Assembly (NCBI GenBank): GCA_033675265.1
Contig: JAUJYZ010001076.1
Location: 124,001-188,000 of the forward strand
DNA length: 64,000 bases
Reading direction: 5' to 3'
Source: Actinostola sp. cb2023
Lineage: Eukaryota > Cnidaria > Anthozoa > Actiniaria > Actinostolidae
Within the stretch, counting starts at the first letter, position 1. Every line of letters begins with the position of its first letter. The notes below the pieces were generated by a model that made no database searches, was not told the origin of the DNA, and was given only the letters and a program-made list of their open reading frames with translations. This document shows positions 32,040 to 42,865 of this stretch, one piece after another. A program made the position numbers and the translations under genes.

Positions 32040-35000
32040 GATTACAATGAAATTCGGCAAGGAAAAGGTCAAAATACACAAAAAAGTTTGAACAGATGCA
32101 GAAGAAAAACTAAAATCTTCAGAAAACAACTGTTGTATCTCACCAACGGAATCCAACATTATAGAATTAGAAAAAGCAAAACAGAATATGAAGGATTGTT
32201 CGATTATATTACTCAAGGAAACATAATACGATCGAGAGCAATGTGGCACGAAAAAGGCGAAAAGAACAACAAATACTTCCTAAATCTTGAAAACAGCAGA
32301 GCAAAAAAGAACTGTATACGCAAAATACATAATCATAGAGAGAAGTTGACATCCGATCCCGAAACCATAATAAAAGAGCTAGAAATTACTATACAAAGTT
32401 GTATGATGAAGAAATTGTATCCAAAGATAATCTAGCAGAAATTAATACTTGTTGTCCTTCTGCTGGTATTCGTAAATTAACAGAGAATCAAAAACAAATG
32501 TGCGAGGGGAAATTAACATTAGGTGAATGTTACAACGCTTTGAAATCGTTTGAAAATAATAAGTAAGGCACCAGGTAATGACGGCCTGACTGCTGAATTT
32601 TACAAACATTTTTCGAACTATCAAACACACAGTAACAAGCCATAATTCGCCTAGTAGAAAAAAAAGACAAAGACAGACTCTTTTTAAAAAATTGGAGACC
32701 AATCTCCTTAATAAATGTTTGACGCAAAAATTGGATCTAAAGCATTGTCACTCCGACTCAAGAAAGTGCTGCCTGAAATTATACACCACAATCAAAATGC
32801 TTATGTAGAAGGACGAACAGCTTTTGATGCAATCCGCAGCATCGACGATGTCATTGAATATACCAAAAATACCAACATTCCAGGCCTACTTGTGGCAATT
32901 GATTTTGAGAAGGCATTTGATTCTTTAAATACTAATTTTCTTATACAAACACTAGAGTTTTTCCATTTTGGTTCATCCTTCATTAAGTGGATCAAAGTTC
33001 TCTATAATAATGTTACTAGCTCTGTAATGAACAATGGATTCTGTACCAGTTATTTTAGAATTAGGAAAGGCGTTAGACAAGGAGATCCACTCTCCGCATA
33101 TCTATTTATTATCGCTCTGGAAGTTCTTGCCTGTCACAACCGTAGTAACAATGAAATACATGGAATCAAAATTGGACGAAATGAAACAAATATCAATATT
33201 TTTGCTGATGACTTAACTGCAATTCTAAACAATAAATCCTCATATGAAGCCCTATTAAAATCTTTATCAGAATTTAGCTTATATTCTGGACTAAGTATAA
33301 ATATAGAAAAAACTGAGACTATGTGGTTGGGAAGTGCCCGTGGAAAAACAAATGAAGATTTAGGCATAAAAAAAGATCGATTGCCCATTGAAAATTCTCG
33401 GGATCTATTTCACTTACGACGAAAAACTACGGAATAAGCTAAATTTTGATGATATACTAACATCGATAAAAGAGACTCTAAACAAGTGGAAATGGCGAAA
33501 CTTGACACTATATGGAAGGATCCAAATCATTAAATCATTTACAATTCCTAAATTAATTTACAGAGCATCACAAATTAGTATAGACAAAGCCACAATAGAT
33601 AATGCAAGCAGACTACTCTTTGACTTTTTGTGGAATGGCAGGGACAGAGTAAAAAGAACAGCTATGATTAGTGACCTAGATGAAGGGGGCCTAAAAATGC
33701 CACATATCGACTCAATTATGAAGGCGCAAAGAATTATGTGCTTGATTAAATTTATTACTAACTACAACAGAACTTGAAAATGGTTTTTAGAGCAATATCT
33801 CTGCAGTGTAGGTGGATCCTTTTTGTTAAACTGCTGCTTCGATATCAAACATTTAAATATCGGACTTCCTAAATACTACCACGAATGTCTGGAAACATGG
33901 AGCTCTTTATTAGCGACATCCAAACCCGAGACACATATAGAGATTTTGAATGAAGTAATCTGGAACAATAGGAATATATGTATTGCAAATCGTTCAATAT
34001 ACAATAATAAGTTATTTAACATGGGCATAGTAAAAATTGGTAACATCTTGGACCAGTGCGGCAAATTAAAATCATTTGAAATATTTAAGCAAGATCTTCT
34101 GGGTATCACATTGGCTGATTATTTTTTATTAATAGGAATTGTTCAGTCTCTCCCTCCGGACTGGAAGATAATTCTAAAAAAAATATTCCGCTGTCGAAAC
34201 GTATCAACAGTGATGTTGTGATCCAAATTCAACTTAACACAAAAAAAGAATAAAAACACACAAGATCACCTCAAAACTGCTTTATTCTGAATTTGTCACA
34301 CAATCAATATCATCTCCAACTGCTGTAAGAAAGTATGAAACAATATACTCAAACACTAATTTTAACTGGAAAAAAATATTTACATTACCTGTCAAAATTT
34401 CCTTAGATACTAAATCCAGAGAATTTCAATTTAAAATCCTACATAGAATCCTGTATACAAACTACCTAGGCTTCAAAATGAAAATTACAAGCTCTAATCT
34501 TTGTACCTTTTGCGAAAACACTGAAGAATCCCTTGAAGATTTATTTGTGAGTTGCAAACACACAAGGTTTTACTGGATAAAAATCAACGTAGCCTCCCTT
34601 CTCTGAAATAGACATCCTATTTGGTCAATGGGATAATGAATCGAACAATTCTATTACCATTAATTTTTTAATTCTAACTGCCAAGCAAGTAATTTATAAA
34701 TGTAGAAGCTTAAAAATCAAACCTTCCCTGGATATTCTCATTGTAAAATTAAAACAAATCAAACAAATTGAATATTTTATTGCAAGGCGAAGGGACAAGA
34801 TGCTTGACTACCAAAAAAAATGGGAAAATATAAATGTATAGATCATTTCACAACTTATATGATTAATATTTGTTCTTAGTTAGTTTATTTTTAATACAGT
34901 CAATATATTATCTAGCATTGCTATGTAGAGTATGTCGTACTATCAGTAGTAGAATTGTAAGTAGTCGGTATTGTAATGTAATAATGTAAAGCATATATCC

Positions 35001-35135
35001 ATAGAATATCGAAATGTAAAAATGTTAAAATAGCAGTAAGCTTATATATTGTTAGTATCGTGATGTATATATATTTATTACATATTAAACATTAAAAATA
35101 AATAAAAAATTAAAAATTAAATTAAAAAATCACTT
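32040..35135 (+). mobile_element. 5'-truncated L1/Tx1-like LINE (third lineage)
   Basis: Only the part from the ORF2 linker onward is present, with no endonuclease. It ends in an AT-rich tail of AAT/AAA repeats (35093-35135). Its reverse transcriptase differs clearly from the two U2-associated lineages. 5' truncation is usual for LINE insertion. No target duplication could be defined. Confidence 0.8.
32088..34841 (+). pseudogene. LINE ORF2 (reverse transcriptase), third lineage, frameshifted
   Basis: The reading starts in the linker (RSRAMWHEKGEKNNKYFLNL). It continues with APGNDGLTAEFYKHF (near 32570) and the RT core (NWRPISL, LVAIDFEKAFDSLN, GVRQGDPLSAYLF, INIFADDLTAIL at about 33201). A thumb and C-terminal region follow with a zinc-knuckle-like CTFCENTEESLEDLFVSC (near 34500). 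Shifts or stops occur near 32435, 32570, 32690, 33390, 33777, 34221 and 34600. The pattern is the L1-like group common in cnidarians and fishes. Confidence 0.85.
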
Positions 35136-35570
35136 TCCGGTTAACGTATTCTTCAGAATTCGTGAAGACCAGTTCCTTATAATGCCATAAACTGTTTTTG
35201 CTTCAAAAGAAACACACGAACACACAACTAAAACAATGCCCAAACTAGCCGTAAAACAGCATTTTTACATAAGCAAATATCCTTCGGTAAATGGTTTGAA
35301 AGTTAAATAATTTTACGTCTACGAGGAAGAATATTTCCCTACGATGCCGTAAATGATGTTTTAACAAAACAGAAAACAAAAAATATTGCTATGAAAATTA
35401 TCTCCCGGTGAGCTCATTTCGTGTCTAAATGAAAGAACAGTACCTTATAATGTCGAAAACCATGTTTTGACAAAAAGGAAATCACAAAGAAACACTTAAA
35501 ACAAAGTTTAAAGTAGTGTCCCCATGTCAGCAAAACAGTGTCTCCATGTCAGCAATGCATGGCCGTAGAC
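35136..35570. repeat. Degenerate repeat region right of the L1-like element
   Basis: The unit resembles that at 31490-31660: a GAAGA(C/G)CAGTTCCTTA phrase, then AACCATGTTTTGAC, then CCATGTCAGCAAAACAG. It is probably the other half of the repeat region interrupted by the LINE. Confidence 0.55.
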
Positions 35571-35720
35571 AAAATTACAAGGCGATAGAAGTAGCCATTC
35601 ATAGCTACAATCACCGACAATATTAATGAAATAACTATCTCAATTGCGACTGATTTTACCAAACTTGGCACTAAGTTGCACATTAACTGCATGTCATGGT
35701 ACAAACCCCCTCCCCCGTCA

Positions 35721-36185
35721 TCAATGTTGGGGGTAGTAACGCCACAGTTCAGGAAGAATTTTGTAGACAATACACACAACCGAGGAAGGATCAATATCAA
35801 ACCACAGACCAAGGGTGTCAACATGTGGATATTTACGTAACCAAATTAGAACAAGTAGAACTTGATTGATTTGGCTTAATTTTTGCCAGCGTTGACGAAT
35901 GCGAGGCTGTCCATGGACCGTTAAATGAAAAAGAGAGGGTAAGAGATCCGTGGCAAGTCTTATGAATGAGCGAGGTGTTTCACCAGTGTTCCTCCAAAAC
36001 ATATATGCCTGTCCTGATATAAAGATAAAGACGTCACGACCATAAAAGTTACTTCCACGAAAATTAGGAAATAGCCGCTGTTGCAAAGTAAAGGCAGATA
36101 CCTCCAGACATGGTTGTAAAGTGACTATGAGCAAAAGAAACGCCAAAATATTAAAAAGAACAGCCTGTATCTCTAGCGCATCCAT
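35721..36185 (-). pseudogene. PIF/Harbinger-like transposase N-terminal fragment
   Basis: The minus-strand frame (154 codons) contains a region resembling the helix-turn-helix before the DDE_4 domain of Harbinger-type transposases: INQVLLVLIWLRKYPHVDTL, then FDIDPSSVVCIVYKILPEL. The frame stops right after this (YYPQH), where the catalytic domain should follow. The next 150 bases show no DDE motif, so it is truncated. The opposite-strand gene at 36412 begins 227 bases away. Confidence 0.5.
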
Positions 36186-36411
36186 GAGTCACCGAGTGTA
36201 AAGTGCAACACAGTACTAATCAGTATCAAACAATAGAACACATAACAATGTTAAAATCTGTGGCAAACAAATAACACGAACCAAGAAACTATTGTTCTAG
36301 TGTGTGATACTGCGCACGAAGGTGGAGCAATTTGCATTTTTCCTTTCGGTACAGGTGCATGCGAATCTTGTAGTGTGCATGCTCTTTTGAAAGTGCCTAG
36401 TAGCTAGCAAG

Positions 36412-37026
36412 ATGTCTCTGTGGCGACCTTGGGATGAAGATACGAGTGGAGTGGCGTCACAGAACTCTGTGGATAAAAGTGAGAAAGAACCCCGGTAGCG
36501 TTTTGTGTATAGATATTGGCAATAATTTATGGGATTAAAAACACATGCTGCGCATCACTTACATATTTCCTTAATTTCTTGTTACCATGAAACAGGTAAA
36601 GCAAGGAAACGTGCCTCTATTGGAGAAAATGAGAAGAAGTGTGTCATAGATAGTTACAACTGCTGTCAAGGAAAGGATTGGAAGGACGTTTTGCTGTTTG
36701 TGCGGAAGAGAGTATTGGAGGCAGGATTACCTGACCATGTAGTGCGTATGTATCTGGAGTTATCATCATATCGTTTGATCCAGAGAATGAAAAATATCAC
36801 CAAGAACGTACTGCGCTCACCAAAAACTCTTGCTGGGCAGTCAGGTACCTCTGCGGCGGCTACAACATTAGTGAAAAACCAAACAAGGTACTCCAAACCA
36901 ATGACACCAAGCGACCGAAAAGCAGAAAGCGTCAAAAGGAAAATTGAAGACGAATTGGTTCATCCTCGACAGACAGTGGTACAGAGAGAGAGGATGCTAT
37001 CCGAGGAAAAAAGAAGACCTTTCTAA
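36412..37026 (+). CDS. Two-exon hypothetical gene divergent from the Harbinger-like fragment
   Basis: Exon 1 (36412-36478, MSLWRPWDEDTSGVAS) ends in a GTGAGA donor. Exon 2 (36596-37026) follows a CATGAAACAG acceptor, and the join keeps the frame. The product is about 166 residues and basic. It has a central helix-rich part (NEKKCVIDSYNCCQGKDW, YLELSSYRLIQRM) and a Lys/Arg-rich tail. I do not recognise it. Harbinger elements often carry a second gene, and the divergent placement fits, but no motif proves this. The frame is open in both exons. Confidence 0.45.
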
Positions 37027-37262
37027 AGAAGCACATTCAGCGCACAAATAAATGTGCGAAAAGGCCATGAGTACAATGGATAGTGTCAACTCTCTACTGT
37101 CCAAGGTTGATAACTACTTGGACAAGAACGCTAAATAAACACAACTCGGGAAAATTATATCCGAAAAAAGTAAGAAAGTTATGTTTTGGAATTCACATTG
37201 TATTTAATAAATTTTGGCTCGTTTTGGCATATGTGTTGTTTATAAAAATCTCATTTGCATGT
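37027..37262. other. Short non-coding stretch
   Basis: I see no gene or repeat here. It ends at the start of the U2 upstream repeat. Confidence 0.5.
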
Positions 37263-38119
37263 AAAGAAAGTCATTAGCATATTAAAAATGAGTTATGTCA
37301 AATCACTCTGATGATTAATTACTAGATTTTTTTCATGATAAGTAAGAGGTAGTAAGTCTACTAAGTTAAATTAGGTAAGTAACATAATGGTCAATATACA
37401 ATAATTTCATTATCTTGATCAGTGTCTTGATCAGTTCTTCCTCCGGTATCAATATACATCCACCTGACCCGAATCGTGAGAGCTGATTGGTTGTTGAGCT
37501 AATGAATTATTATATATCAAACTCTCGTGCTTTTTTCATCAAGGGTTCCCATATATCTTGATATAGCTTCTAGTGATTTTCCTCTGATGTTTCATTGGGT
37601 ATCAAAGTGCATGCATGTGACTAAAAAGGAACATTCTCATTGGAAGTTCACCTAATAAATTGTTCATGAATTTGTGAAGTATATATGAACCCTAGGGTGA
37701 TAAGTAGTTCTCATACTCATCCAACCAATCAAATGTGCAGAACCAGACCACTTGGGGAGAAAGATATTGAAGCTATTTGTTAGAATTTCCTACTTGAACA
37801 AACGCGCCACCAGCAAGCAATTTTCCTGATTTGTAATGTAATGACGTCATACGTCGTGATCATAAAAAGCATTGCACCAAAATGTTAAGCACTCGAAATC
37901 CAATCTATGCACTAGTTTTCGTGCAAACATCAAATGTGTGCTGAGTTTTTGAAGAAAAAGGGAACTCTCAAAAAGGCCCAAATGCCATGCCGTAACACAC
38001 CCCACTAGCCGTTCAGGCAATAGTGCTCAATATTCTCATGAAATAGCCATTTTCGCGCGAGGGCCCACACGGGGTACTGAGGAATTCATCAAGGAATGCA
38101 AACGGCGCACTTGAACGGT
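37263..38119 (+). repeat. U2 gene upstream region, copy 2 (857 bp)
   Basis: This is nearly identical over its whole length to 62543-63400, and partly to 343-1629. It starts with AAAGAAAGTCATTAGC and ends at the U2 5' end. A CRE-like ATGACGTCATACGTCGTGAT lies at 37841-37860, with two bases lost relative to copy 1. The shared left boundary suggests the U2 repeat unit, or a duplication, begins there. Confidence 0.9.
38060..38119 (+). promoter_or_regulatory. Candidate U2 promoter block (PSE-like), copy 2
   Basis: The conserved block GGGTACTGAGGAATTCATCA lies about 50 bases before U2, as in the other copies. Its position fits a proximal sequence element. Not tested. Confidence 0.5.
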
Positions 38120-38167
38120 ATCGCTTCTCGGCCTTTTGGCTAAGATCAAGTGTAGTATCTGTTCTTA
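38120..38167 (+). ncRNA. U2: U2 snRNA gene, 5' part (nt 1-48), interrupted
   Basis: This is the most canonical of the three U2 5' parts (TTTTGGCTAAGATCAAG). The match continues through ATCTGTTCTTA, four bases further than at the lineage-1 insertions, before element B begins. The U2 3' part is not found downstream; later insertions follow instead. Confidence 0.93.
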
Positions 38168-38278
38168 AATTTTAAGCCGGATTTCTACTTTTTTTCTCAA
38201 TTCCATCGAGAAATCTTTCTCCTACAGTGTTTATAACTGGCCAGAGTCCATTTCTGGTCAGGATTTTTTTTTCGCACG

Positions 38279-39382
38279 ATGACTAAATTCATCACAGCTG
38301 GAAACATAGTCCGACTTCATTTACAAAAAGAAGACACAATAACGACCATCGACGTGCTGCGAGCACTGAAACACCAAGAAAAGATTATTGGAGCTCAAGG
38401 GAGCTATCGAGGGTCCGCCATAGACATCGTCTGTGCGGACGAAACCACGGCAAACGAAATCGCGACACATGGGTTCGACCATGGAGACCGCCACTACGAC
38501 CTCCGCGTGGCTGCGAAGCCACGAACCCATGTGTCGGTTTTCGTACCGATTGCCATGCCAGACAAAGATCTAACAACGCTACTAGCCAGATACGGCAAAA
38601 TCGCCTGTTTACGGCGTCTCCACTATAAAGAACACGACCTCCAACAATATGAAAACGGCGTCCGTGTTGTCGAGTTTGAGTCCCTCGACATAGCTATTCC
38701 GAGCCGCATTCACTATGCGGGCATCAGCATATCCTTCGTGTACACCGGACAACCGAAGACCTGTGTCCGGTGCGGTGCCTTGGACCACCTCGTTAAAGCG
38801 TGCCCCGCCACCAAACGACCAAGGCCGAACAAACTCGACAACACGGACCAACAGGCTCAACAACAACCTTCCAACCCGAATTCTGCAATGGATGAGACCG
38901 ACGAAAGCGACGACGAGTCTGAGATTGCAGATGAACCTCCACTCGACCCCTCAACCATCACCACAGCCCTCCCTACCAAGCGAAACTTGACCGACGAACT
39001 CCAAGCCACTGTAGGATCCAAACGAAATTTAATTACAAAATCACCAACCAAGACCACCAAAAAACCCAAATCAACCGACGAGCCGACCTCCGAGGATTTC
39101 AACGCCTTCTACGACCTGCTCGGATCGACCGACGAGACGTTGAAATTCTTGCAGGTCAGCTTTAAAATGACCAATAAAGCACGCTCACTCTACCTCCAAG
39201 CCGAACATGGCGACTACGATTCCACTAAGTCTGGCAATCTCAGACTCAATGACTCCCCCCAACTAACACAACTGTGGCAAAAACACTCAAGGAAACAAAA
39301 GACGGCGGACAAAGCCATGGACGAACTCAAACAACTTTACATCAGACACTTTCACGGTAACTCATGTAATTTAAATACCTGA
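38279..39382 (+). CDS. LINE ORF1 protein, element B, 367 aa, intact
   Basis: This is the RNA-binding partner protein of a Tx1-type LINE. The start at 38279 follows the U2-proximal leader. Residues 10-90 resemble a small N-terminal fold (NIVRLHLQKEDTITTIDVLR). Residues 90-155 are RRM-like (HVSVFVPIAMPDKDLTTLL, YGKIACLRRLHYKE). One CCHC knuckle lies at about 161-174 (CVRCGALDHLVKAC), against three in lineage 1. A Gln/Ser linker and acidic patch (ETDESDDESEIAD) follow, then a conserved helical C-terminus (GSTDETLKFLQVSFKMTNKA). ORF2 starts 21 bases after its stop, or at 39479 if the inner ATG is used. Confidence 0.92.
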   Translation: MTKFITAGNIVRLHLQKEDTITTIDVLRALKHQEKIIGAQGSYRGSAIDIVCADETTANEIATHGFDHGDRHYDLRVAAKPRTHVSVFVPIAMPDKDLTTLLARYGKIACLRRLHYKEHDLQQYENGVRVVEFESLDIAIPSRIHYAGISISFVYTGQPKTCVRCGALDHLVKACPATKRPRPNKLDNTDQQAQQQPSNPNSAMDETDESDDESEIADEPPLDPSTITTALPTKRNLTDELQATVGSKRNLITKSPTKTTKKPKSTDEPTSEDFNAFYDLLGSTDETLKFLQVSFKMTNKARSLYLQAEHGDYDSTKSGNLRLNDSPQLTQLWQKHSRKQKTADKAMDELKQLYIRHFHGNSCNLNT

Positions 39383-41874
39383 TTCTTTATTATCTATTTT
39401 GTTATGGAAGTCACCAAGTTATGTTTATTTATCTTAAATCATTTCTCAATGTTATTAATATTCTTGCTCTCCATTACAATGGCAGTCTCTATATGTACGA
39501 TTAATGTCAATGGCATGCACGAGTCTGCCAAACGTGACAAAATTTTTAAATCAATTCGCGAACAGAATTGCGACATCACGTTCGTGCAAGAAGCACACAT
39601 TTCGAACCCGGCTGAAATGCAGTCCTGGGAAACTCAATGGGGAGGGAAAGCCTTCTGGAGCCCGGGCTCAACTCATGCCCGTGGTGTCGGAATTCTGTTC
39701 AAACCTAATTTCGCATTCGATTTCCTTGGCCTCAAGCATGACACTCAGGGCCGGTTCTGGAGTGTTTTGATTGAGCTCGACGGTAATCGAATTCAATTAA
39801 ATTGTGTCTATGCCCCGAACTCCCCGACTGAGAGAGCTCATTTCTTTAACGAGTTATGGCGCTTTTCTCATGTCGGGGTAACAGCGATTATCGCAGGGGA
39901 TTTTAACTGTATTCCTAATTTAACTCTAGACAAATGGGGAGGCGATCCTACATCCGGCGATGGCGGGATCCCTGAACTACACGGCTATTTAGCTAACTTT
40001 CGGGGCGTCGATATGTATCGATCTCTGCATCCTAGTAGCACTTCAGTCTCGTTTTTAAAACCTGACGGGTCTACTGGGACCAGAATCGATCGCATTTATG
40101 TCCCAGCGCAATTAATTGATAACACGCGTTTCTGTAAAATCAAGCCTTTTGCCTTTTCAGACCACGCTTCTGTGACATGTCAATTGACACTTCCAGACTC
40201 CCTCCCACGGGGGAGAGGGGTGTGGAAGTTCAATTGTTCATTGTTACAGAACAAGGCTTTTTGCGAAGCTATCGAAACCTTTTGGCGTGACTGGCAAACG
40301 AAACGAACCAATTTCCCAGACCACGGCACGTGGTGGGATATTGGTAAATTTCGTTTGAAGCAGATCGCGATCTCTGCTTCGGTTCGATTAGCGAAAGATA
40401 GGTTTTCTGCTAAAAGAGCCTTAGAGCGAGAGTATCAATCTCTCAACACATCACATGCAGACACACACCGCATGCAAACTATCCTTACAGAGCTCGAACA
40501 AATCCACACACGCTCGCTCGAAGGCTCTAAAATCCGTTCGAAAGCCGAATGGATCGAAGAAGGCGAAAAACCTACGAAGTTTTTCTTTAATTTAGAGAGC
40601 AAAAAGCAGTCTAAAAATACAATCACTGCAGTCAAGACCACAACCGGAAATGTGGTCGAGACTAATCCTTTAATCCTGTCTGCCCTTCGAGAATTTTATA
40701 AAACTCTCTATACGGCAGAGAATACAGAACCCCTAGCCCAAAATACCCTGCTTTCTAAGTTAGAGAATAAACTTCTCGACGAAGAGAGTGAATCTCTTGA
40801 GTCTGCGCTCAGTTCAGTGGAGTGTTTCGAGGCCTTAACTCAGATGAAGACCGGCCGGTCGCCTGGCAACGACGGACTGCCTGCCGAGTTCTATGGACGG
40901 TTCTGGAAGACTATCGGCCCAGACCTTGTCTATATCCTGAATTACGGCTTCGAAAGACAAAAGCTGACTGAGTCGCAGACCCAGAGCATCATCTCGCTTT
41001 TGTTCAAAAAGGACGATCGCCTTCTTCTTAAGAATTGGAGGCCTATCTCGTTGCTAAATGTAGATTATAAAATCTGCACGAAAGCACTCGCTAATCGTCT
41101 GAAGGTCGTTTTGCCTTCTGTTTTACATCCGGACCAGACGTGTAGCGTGCCAGGCCGAAGCATATTCGAAAATACCTTTCTTCTGAGAGATATCTTCGAC
41201 TATGCCGAAGCCAAACAACTACCAGGGGCTATATTAGCTCTCGATCAGGAGAAGGCCTTCGACCGAGTCGACAGAGCTTTTCTTGACCGAGTATTAGTGA
41301 CAATGAACTTTGGCCCGCTGTTTCGACAGTGGATCAAAACATTGTATGCTGATAGTAAATCAGCCGTTACTAATAACGGCTGGCTTACCAGCTATTTTTC
41401 GCTCGAAAGAGGAGTCCGGCAAGGCTGTCCTTTATCTCCCTTGCTGTATTGTTTAATCGCAGAAGTGTTGGGAAATGCCATTCGATCTGACCCAAAGATC
41501 GAGGGGTTTTCCCTGCCAAAAGCTTGCGTGACGGTGAAAACCAGTCAATACGCGGACGATTTAACACTCACGTTAAGAGACTCGTACTCCATCAAGCGAA
41601 GTTTCGTACATATCACCATGTACGAAAGAGCCTCTGGTTGTAAGCTCAACCGAGATAAATGCGAAGGTCTTTGGATCGGGTCGTCGCGCGGCTCGATCGA
41701 AAGACCGGTGAATATTCGCTGGGTTGCCGACAAAGTCAAAATCCTAGGAATTTGGCTCGGCTACGGGGATTTAACCGAGTTTAACTGGACTCAAAGAGTC
41801 GTTAAACTCGAGAAAATCCTTAATCTCTGGAAGGGCAGGACGCTCTCGTTAAAAGGAAAATCCCTCATAATTAA

Positions 41875-42650
41875 GAGTGACTTCCTGTAAGAATCGACCA
41901 AATCGTGGCACAAGTCGAAAAATCAATTTTGCTCATATTTGGTGTATCGATAGGTTATAGTAAGAAAGTAAACGGTGCGAAGTTAGTTTTGAAAAAAATT
42001 AAATAGTTTCGAAGAAAACAAGGATTTTCATTATAGCCCTATTTACCGCTAAATCAGCTTCTAATTATGCATATTTTTACCCTAAATATTATCGACTCGC
42101 TTTACAAAACCGTTACACAAATTTATTTTGAAACATTTTCTCTGTAATATTTAGACATTTCTCTTCCTTCTTGATGAAAAAAGAATTCAAATTGAATGAT
42201 AACGAAGGCGGGGGGAAATTCTAAACAAAGGCTATACTTTTCGCATTTGCGAAAATCAATTTGTATGGTAAACACACGGTAAAGGTTCGGCATGTGCAAC
42301 TTCTCGAAATAACGTAAACTTTCACCCGAAGCCTTATTAGACATTTGCCTTTCGAAATATAAAGAGAAATCTCTGGGCAAATTACTTTCACGCACCCTAC
42401 GAGGCCCGTTTTTATCCCATAATTACTCTAATATTTTCGCTCGGTAACGCAAGTATCAGAGTCAACTCGTGACATAAATTTGTCAATAATATATCGGAAA
42501 ATATGAACAGATCTCAGCTGAATTATGTGAAATTGTTCATTTGCTATATTTACTTTTAGTACTATCGGAAGGACGGATATTTCGAAAATAATCCAAAAAA
42601 TCAATGTTATTTCTGAACAGCTTTTGTGTTGCGTGACATGCCCGACAGCG
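41875..42650 (+). repeat. Left terminal inverted repeat
   Basis: It matches the inverse of 47812-48584 from GAGTGACTTCC through ACATGCCCGACAGCG, with small indels near the outer end. A 90-codon frame inside it is mirrored in the right repeat and follows from the repeat identity. Confidence 0.9.
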
Positions 42651-42865
42651 GATGGAAACTTTTCTCTTCACTAGAATTTGGAAAGATGCATGTATGTATC
42701 TTAAAAAGATGACAAAATGGCTGATTGTTCCTTTTTCATATTATTTTCCACATTGTGAAACGATATTAGACGTCTTGAGAAAAAACTTAAAAATTTGCAT
42801 ATACATTGTGCACAACAAGCCGCTGAGTGGGAACAATAACGTATACTTAGTGTGTTATTGTGAAG

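Noticed and set aside
42123..42395. 90-aa ORF on the minus strand, with an identical ORF at 48055-48327 on the plus strand
   Set aside because: Both lie wholly in the terminal inverted repeats; their identity follows from the repeat and no domain is seen.
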